A model generated the notes under the pieces. The model worked only from the letters and a program-made list of their open reading frames with translations. It searched no databases and was not told the origin of the DNA. A stretch of DNA of 64,000 bases from Phycisphaerales bacterium. Lineage in GTDB: Bacteria > Planctomycetota > Phycisphaerae > Phycisphaerales > UBA1924. How positions within the stretch are numbered: the first letter of the stretch is position 1; every line of letters starts with the position of its first letter. This document shows positions 60,762-64,000 of this stretch, in pieces. The DNA is taken from assembly GCA_020846975.1 (NCBI GenBank), contig JADLCX010000042.1:51087-115086 (forward strand). Direction: 5' to 3'. The translations under genes were made by a program, and so were the position numbers.

Positions 60762-61130
60762 TCAGTCCGGCGCGGCCGCGGTGACGCGGGCGCACAGGGC
60801 GATCAGGCTGTGGACCTCCGCGCGGACGTTGTCGAGCGCACCCTCGCCGTCGGGAGTCTGGATCGCGCAGCAGCCCAGGGCTTCCTCGATCCTTCCCGCC
60901 AGGCGTCCGAGTTCGGCGAACCCGTACCCGCCGCACGACCCGCGGAGCATGTGCATCAGCCGGCGCAGCGATTCGGCATCCTGCGAGCTCGCGGCGATGC
61001 GGACCTCGTCGATGCGCCCGGGCAGTTCCGAGACAAACAGTTCGATCAACTCCCGCATGTCGGGGTCGTTGGCGAACGTGCTGTGGATCGCGGCGTCGGT
61101 GTTGCGCCCGTCGCGGGCCTGGCTGGGCAT
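60762..61130 (-). CDS. Histidine-containing phosphotransfer (HPt) domain protein
   Basis: A 122-residue all-helical protein. The phosphorylatable histidine is in RRLMHMLRGSCGGYGFAELGRLAGRIE (in overview), matching the H-x-L-K/R-G-S consensus; FVSELPGRIDEVRIAASSQDAESL forms the preceding helices. HPt proteins shuttle phosphate between receiver domains. GGGAGG lies 7 nt before the ATG at 61130. It precedes the REC-GGDEF gene, which could be its partner. Confidence 0.9.
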   Translation of the reverse strand: MPSQARDGRNTDAAIHSTFANDPDMRELIELFVSELPGRIDEVRIAASSQDAESLRRLMHMLRGSCGGYGFAELGRLAGRIEEALGCCAIQTPDGEGALDNVRAEVHSLIALCARVTAAAPD

Positions 61131-61291
61131 CGGAGCACCTCCCGTGACTCCGATCGGCACGCCCGTCCGCCGAGTTGACCCGCCCCCGTCAAGACCCCCG
61201 CGAATGCAGGGTCGCAAGCCCGCGTAATCGCGGCCGGCCGTCAGGCTCGAACCCGGCAAGCGCGGACAGTCCGGTAAACCCGCGCCCGGAG

Positions 61292-61325
61292 AACGAAAAA
61301 CGCCCCGCGATCGCTCGCGGGGCGT
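61292..61325 (-). terminator. Intrinsic terminator after tRNA-Glu
   Basis: On the minus strand ACGCCCCGCGA and TCGCGGGGCGT make an 11-bp stem with a 4-nt loop, then TTTTTCGTTC. It starts 14 nt after the tRNA. Confidence 0.85.
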
Positions 61326-61338
61326 CATGCCTGACGAA

Positions 61339-61413
61339 TGACCCCATGGGGATTCGAACCCCAGTTTCTAGGATGAGAACCTAGCGTCCTGGACCGGACT
61401 AGACGATGGGGCC
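61339..61413 (-). tRNA. tRNA-Glu (CTC)
   Basis: On the minus strand the acceptor GGCCCCA pairs with TGGGGTC, A73 follows. The anticodon stem CTAGG/CCTAG encloses loop TTCTCAT, anticodon CTC. The T arm is GGGG-TTCGAAT-CCCC. Length 75 nt; CCA is not encoded. Confidence 0.95.
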
Positions 61414-61429
61414 GTCCGGTTGCGGGGCG

Positions 61430-61458
61430 ATCATAGGGCCGCAACGCATCCGGCTCAA
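61430..61458 (-). promoter_or_regulatory. Sigma-70 promoter for tRNA-Glu
   Basis: On the minus strand TTGAGC (61458-61453), a 17-nt spacer and TATGAT (61435-61430); the tRNA begins 16 nt further on. Confidence 0.65.
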
Positions 61459-61513
61459 GCGAGCCGGACGCGGTAAAGGAAGACACGAGCTTTGTGGCTG
61501 CCGAGCGAGGGGC

Positions 61514-61810
61514 TCACGCCGCCACGAGGCTGCGGCGGAACTGAGCGAGGGCGTAGACCGCGGCCTCGGCTTCAGAGTGGCCCACGACGGCCTGCGTCTG
61601 ATCGCTGCCGGCTTCGCGCCATTCGGCGCGGTAGCAGTTGAAGCGGGACTGGTGCGTGATCGAGAACTCGAAGCCCGCCGCCGCGAACTCCTGCTGCACG
61701 CGAGCGATGGTGGGGTAGGCGCGTCCATCGGTGTCGAACGCGCACCCGGTGGTGTCGAGACAGGACCAACCGGTTGCGTGCAGTTCGTCCAGAGCGAAGA
61801 TGAGTCCCAT
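61514..61810 (-). CDS. Small hypothetical protein
   Basis: A 98-residue probably cytosolic protein with mixed alpha/beta pattern: MGLIFALDELHATGW, LDTTGCAFDTDGRAYPTIARVQQEFAAAG in overview, NCYRAEWREAG and EAEAAVYALAQFRRSL. GGGAG lies 7 nt before the ATG at 61810, deciding the start over upstream ATGs. I recall similar small proteins in planctomycete genomes but cannot name a family. It is a single gene between tRNA-Glu and greA. Confidence 0.72.
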   Translation of the reverse strand: MGLIFALDELHATGWSCLDTTGCAFDTDGRAYPTIARVQQEFAAAGFEFSITHQSRFNCYRAEWREAGSDQTQAVVGHSEAEAAVYALAQFRRSLVAA

Positions 61811-62052
61811 GGCAGGCTCCCTATCGAATCGGGTCGAGACCATTATCGGCAGACCGACGTGATCGCGACAGGCCATGGTCGCGTGCGGGCCAAGAAGCAC
61901 AGTCTAGTCGGCCGCCGGGCACCCCGGTCGGGCGATCTCGCCGTGCAGAACGACCATCCGCGGCGGATTCCCTTGCAACTTGCGAACAAGCGGCTTTGGA
62001 GTCGCGCAGCGGAACTGGTTATTGGTCACGGCTCGAGCCCGAGCCGCGAGTT

Positions 62053-62517
62053 CTACAGGATTTCGACGATCTCGAAGCGCTTGATCCCCCGCGGGCCGCG
62101 CACCGCGACCACCTCGCCGACGCGCGCCTTCAGCAGGGCCTCGCCGAAAGGGCTGGAGACCGTCGCCTCGAAATAGTCAACGGAATCGCCGCCCGAGGAT
62201 TCGCCCACCAGGCGCACCATCTCGATCTCTTCTCCGCCTTCCTCGCGGATCTTGACCATCGCTCCGACGAACACCACGCCCGAGGACTTGTGCGATTCAT
62301 CCACGACCTGCGCGGTGGCGAGGCGCTGCTCGAGCCGGCGGATCTCGGCCTCCTGGATTCCCTGCTCTTCTCGGGCGGCGTGGTAGTCGCCGTTCTCCTT
62401 CAGATCGCCGAGCTCGCGAGCCTCGGCGATGCGCCTGGAGATCACCGGGCGGTTGCCGATCAGGTGCGCCAGTTTCGCCTCGATCTGCTCTTTTTCCTGC
62501 TGCGTCACCATTTCCAT
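62053..62517 (-). CDS. greA: Transcription elongation factor GreA
   Basis: Rescues backtracked RNA polymerase by stimulating transcript cleavage. The 154 residues have an N-terminal coiled coil with the acidic tip [17 protein letters not shown], and a C-terminal FKBP-like domain ([34 protein letters not shown]). Length is normal for GreA (~158). Confidence 0.95.
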   Translation of the reverse strand: MEMVTQQEKEQIEAKLAHLIGNRPVISRRIAEARELGDLKENGDYHAAREEQGIQEAEIRRLEQRLATAQVVDESHKSSGVVFVGAMVKIREEGGEEIEMVRLVGESSGGDSVDYFEATVSSPFGEALLKARVGEVVAVRGPRGIKRFEIVEIL

Positions 62518-62617
62518 GGTGAGGGTCTCCGTGGCCTCGAGAGGCGGGGCGTGCTTGCCCGTGTGTCTGGTGCGTTCGGACGGTTCGGGTCGTTTCTTGT
62601 CGGCACAGCGTAGGTGT

Positions 62618-63559
62618 TCATCCCCGGCCCGGCGCGCGGGTCCCGGTCGTACTCCGCCCGTGGTCGCTGGGTTCGACCTCGCCGCGGCACACCCCGTTCC
62701 GCGCCGCCGCGAGCGCCCACGCGAAGACCCCGAAACTCAGCGTGATGATGATCGCCCGCCATTGCAACTCGCTCGCCGGCGCGGTCGGGCCGATCAGACC
62801 CTTGCCGGTGAGGGACGAGATGGCCGTGACCGGCGAGGCCATCCACAACCACGCCGGGGCTGCCCCGCCGCGAGATTCAACCACCCACGCGGCGGTTGGT
62901 CCGGCGAGCACCAGCGCGACGAACAGCGTCATCCACACCACGCGCCCGCCAAGCCGCGGATCGCGAGCGAGCCAGACGACCCGCCCGCCCAGCGCGAGCG
63001 CGAGCAGGCCGCCGGTCAGCACGCCCCACGCACCCATGAGCGAGGCGACGACCTTGACGATCTCGCCCGGCCAGTTGGCCATGACGTAGAGCGGCCACAC
63101 CACGATCTGGACCGGGAACTGCACGACCAGCAGGTCCGCGAGCACGGGCAGGATCGAGTTGCCACGTGGAGAAGCCTGGCTGAGCCGCGTCATTGGCCAC
63201 AGCACGACCATGCCCACCGCGATCGCGATGAGCATGATCCTCGCCGCGGGGCCGTAGGTTCCGGGTGTCACCACGCCCGCCCGCGCGAGCCACGTCACGC
63301 TCCCGCCCACCGCCAGCATGACATAAAACGTCCAGAAGAACGCGAACAACCGTGGCTCGCCGCGGCGGTGGGCCCAGGGGTCGACAGAAGAACTCGGCTG
63401 CCCGAGCGCGACGGCCGAAGTCTCAACTGGAGTGGGGGTTAGAGGAGATTCGGCAATCGGGCCGGCAACCGGTATGAACTGAAACAGCGGTGTGCTCTCG
63501 GATGGTGCTACCGCCGGATCGTCAGGTCGCTCAAGGTTGTCGGACGGGTTGCTCGTCAC
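62618..63559 (-). CDS. Multi-pass membrane protein of unknown function
   Basis: A 313-residue protein with a ~70-residue polar N-terminus rich in P, S and T, then about six hydrophobic segments ([109 protein letters not shown]) and a short basic C-terminus. It may belong to a Yip1-like family, but no diagnostic motif was seen. Confidence 0.7.
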   Translation of the reverse strand: MTSNPSDNLERPDDPAVAPSESTPLFQFIPVAGPIAESPLTPTPVETSAVALGQPSSSVDPWAHRRGEPRLFAFFWTFYVMLAVGGSVTWLARAGVVTPGTYGPAARIMLIAIAVGMVVLWPMTRLSQASPRGNSILPVLADLLVVQFPVQIVVWPLYVMANWPGEIVKVVASLMGAWGVLTGGLLALALGGRVVWLARDPRLGGRVVWMTLFVALVLAGPTAAWVVESRGGAAPAWLWMASPVTAISSLTGKGLIGPTAPASELQWRAIIITLSFGVFAWALAAARNGVCRGEVEPSDHGRSTTGTRAPGRG

Positions 63560-63601
63560 CGTGGACGCATTGTTGCGCTCGTGACGAACCCGTGAGACGG
63601 C

Positions 63602-64000
63602 TCATGGCTGGCAACCGAAGTACATTCCGAGGAAATCGAAGATGTCCTGCACGGACACGCTGCCCGAGTGGTTGACATCCGCCCGCAGATCACCAGCGAA
63701 GTAGAAGCCGAGAAAGTCGAAGATGTCCTGGACCGTGACGCTGCCCGAGTTGTTGACGTCGGCCATGCCGCAGTTTGTACTGCACGTCGGAACCGGGTCC
63801 TGATCCTGGTCGTCGGTGCCATTCCCATCGCAGTCGGGCTTGACCCGGAACACAAACGACGGCGCGGGGTCGATGAGCGTGTCCCATCCGCAGTGGGAAG
63901 TGGATGGCGGCGTGACCTGACAGCTTACCCGGCTTTCCGGGCGATGGCGACTCCATCCTGAGGTTCCAGTGCCGCGGCGAGCATCCAGAGCTGGCCGTGA
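63602..64000 (-). CDS. Dockerin-like C-terminus of an exported protein (partial, runs off the window)
   Basis: The minus-strand frame is open from the window edge to a stop at 63602. Its C-terminal ~80 residues carry CDGNGTDDQDQDP then two near-identical dockerin-like units, ADVNNSGSVTVQDIFDFLGFYF and ADVNHSGSVSVQDIFDFLGMYF (each in overview), ending GCQP: the GC-type dockerin tail of Phycisphaerae exported proteins. The part before it (CGWDTLIDPAPSFVFRV) is plausible, but the first ~30 codons at the edge are less so: another frame there reads GQLWMLAAALEPQDGVAIARKAG and then stops near 63925. A frameshift, or two adjacent gene ends, is possible. Confidence 0.75.
   Translation of the reverse strand, partial: SRPALDARRGTGTSGWSRHRPESRVSCQVTPPSTSHCGWDTLIDPAPSFVFRVKPDCDGNGTDDQDQDPVPTCSTNCGMADVNNSGSVTVQDIFDFLGFYFAGDLRADVNHSGSVSVQDIFDFLGMYFGCQP

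Overview
This 64 kb window reads as chromosomal DNA of a high-GC planctomycete, most likely class Phycisphaerae. The signs are strong G/C bias at third codon positions, a PEP-CTERM-like surface protein (182-1006), dockerin-tailed exported proteins (44551-46269 and the right edge), a planctomycete-style ECF sigma factor (28203-28970), zinc-ribbon membrane proteins, and many short dispersed non-coding repeats of the kind that litter planctomycete genomes. The class assignment is inference from gene content; no rRNA is present.

Layout. 0-13 kb: exported PEP-CTERM-like protein; a sigma-70 factor divergent from a UVR-motif protein; CPA2 antiporter; mnmG; a RidA protein; an EPS-initiating sugar transferase; then a minus-strand run of a hypothetical gene, mdh, an FKBP isomerase carrying a CpcT/CpeT-like N-terminal domain, and a J-domain protein. 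13-25 kb: flavin reductase, a lone nuoH, an exported duplicated-domain protein, tRNA-Cys and tRNA-Ala each with a terminator, the znuACB zinc-uptake operon, an HDOD-GGDEF-REC signalling protein and the membrane pyrophosphatase hppA. 25-37 kb: rpsU, NYN nuclease, lipoprotein, YhaM-type exoribonuclease, a 21-bp minisatellite, ECF sigma factor divergent from a BtpA protein, lone OppC-type permease, polyprenyl diphosphate synthase, methyltransferase, ugd, and a translationally coupled operon of two tiny membrane proteins plus a beta-class DNA methyltransferase. 37-49 kb: VUT/YhhQ transporter, asnB, two paralogous DUF481 outer-membrane proteins, peroxiredoxin, YggS, exported nuclease with a dockerin tail, argG, then an 870-bp repeat island. 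49-64 kb: glgP, YmdB-like phosphoesterase, Tat-lipoprotein amidase, Uup-like ABC-F, a broken DUF433/DUF5615 module, gpmI, PagL-like protein, SlyX, an HPt/REC-GGDEF pair, tRNA-Glu, greA, and a dockerin protein running off the right end.

Most genes are housekeeping and stand singly or in short operons. No prophage, insertion sequence, CRISPR array or complete defence island was recognised. The least ordinary content is (i) a repeat layer: two unlinked 21-bp minisatellites, palindromic elements, and repeat words spliced in frame into mnmG and the polyprenyl synthase gene; (ii) a tRNA-Cys with a 14-nt variable arm; (iii) intrinsic terminators sharing a TTTT(T)CGT(T) tail; (iv) domain combinations such as CpcT-like plus FKBP and an orphan HPt beside REC-GGDEF.

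All calls come from reading motifs and translations by eye; no database search was run. Start codons were moved from the longest ORF where a Shine-Dalgarno, a signal peptide or family length argued for it.
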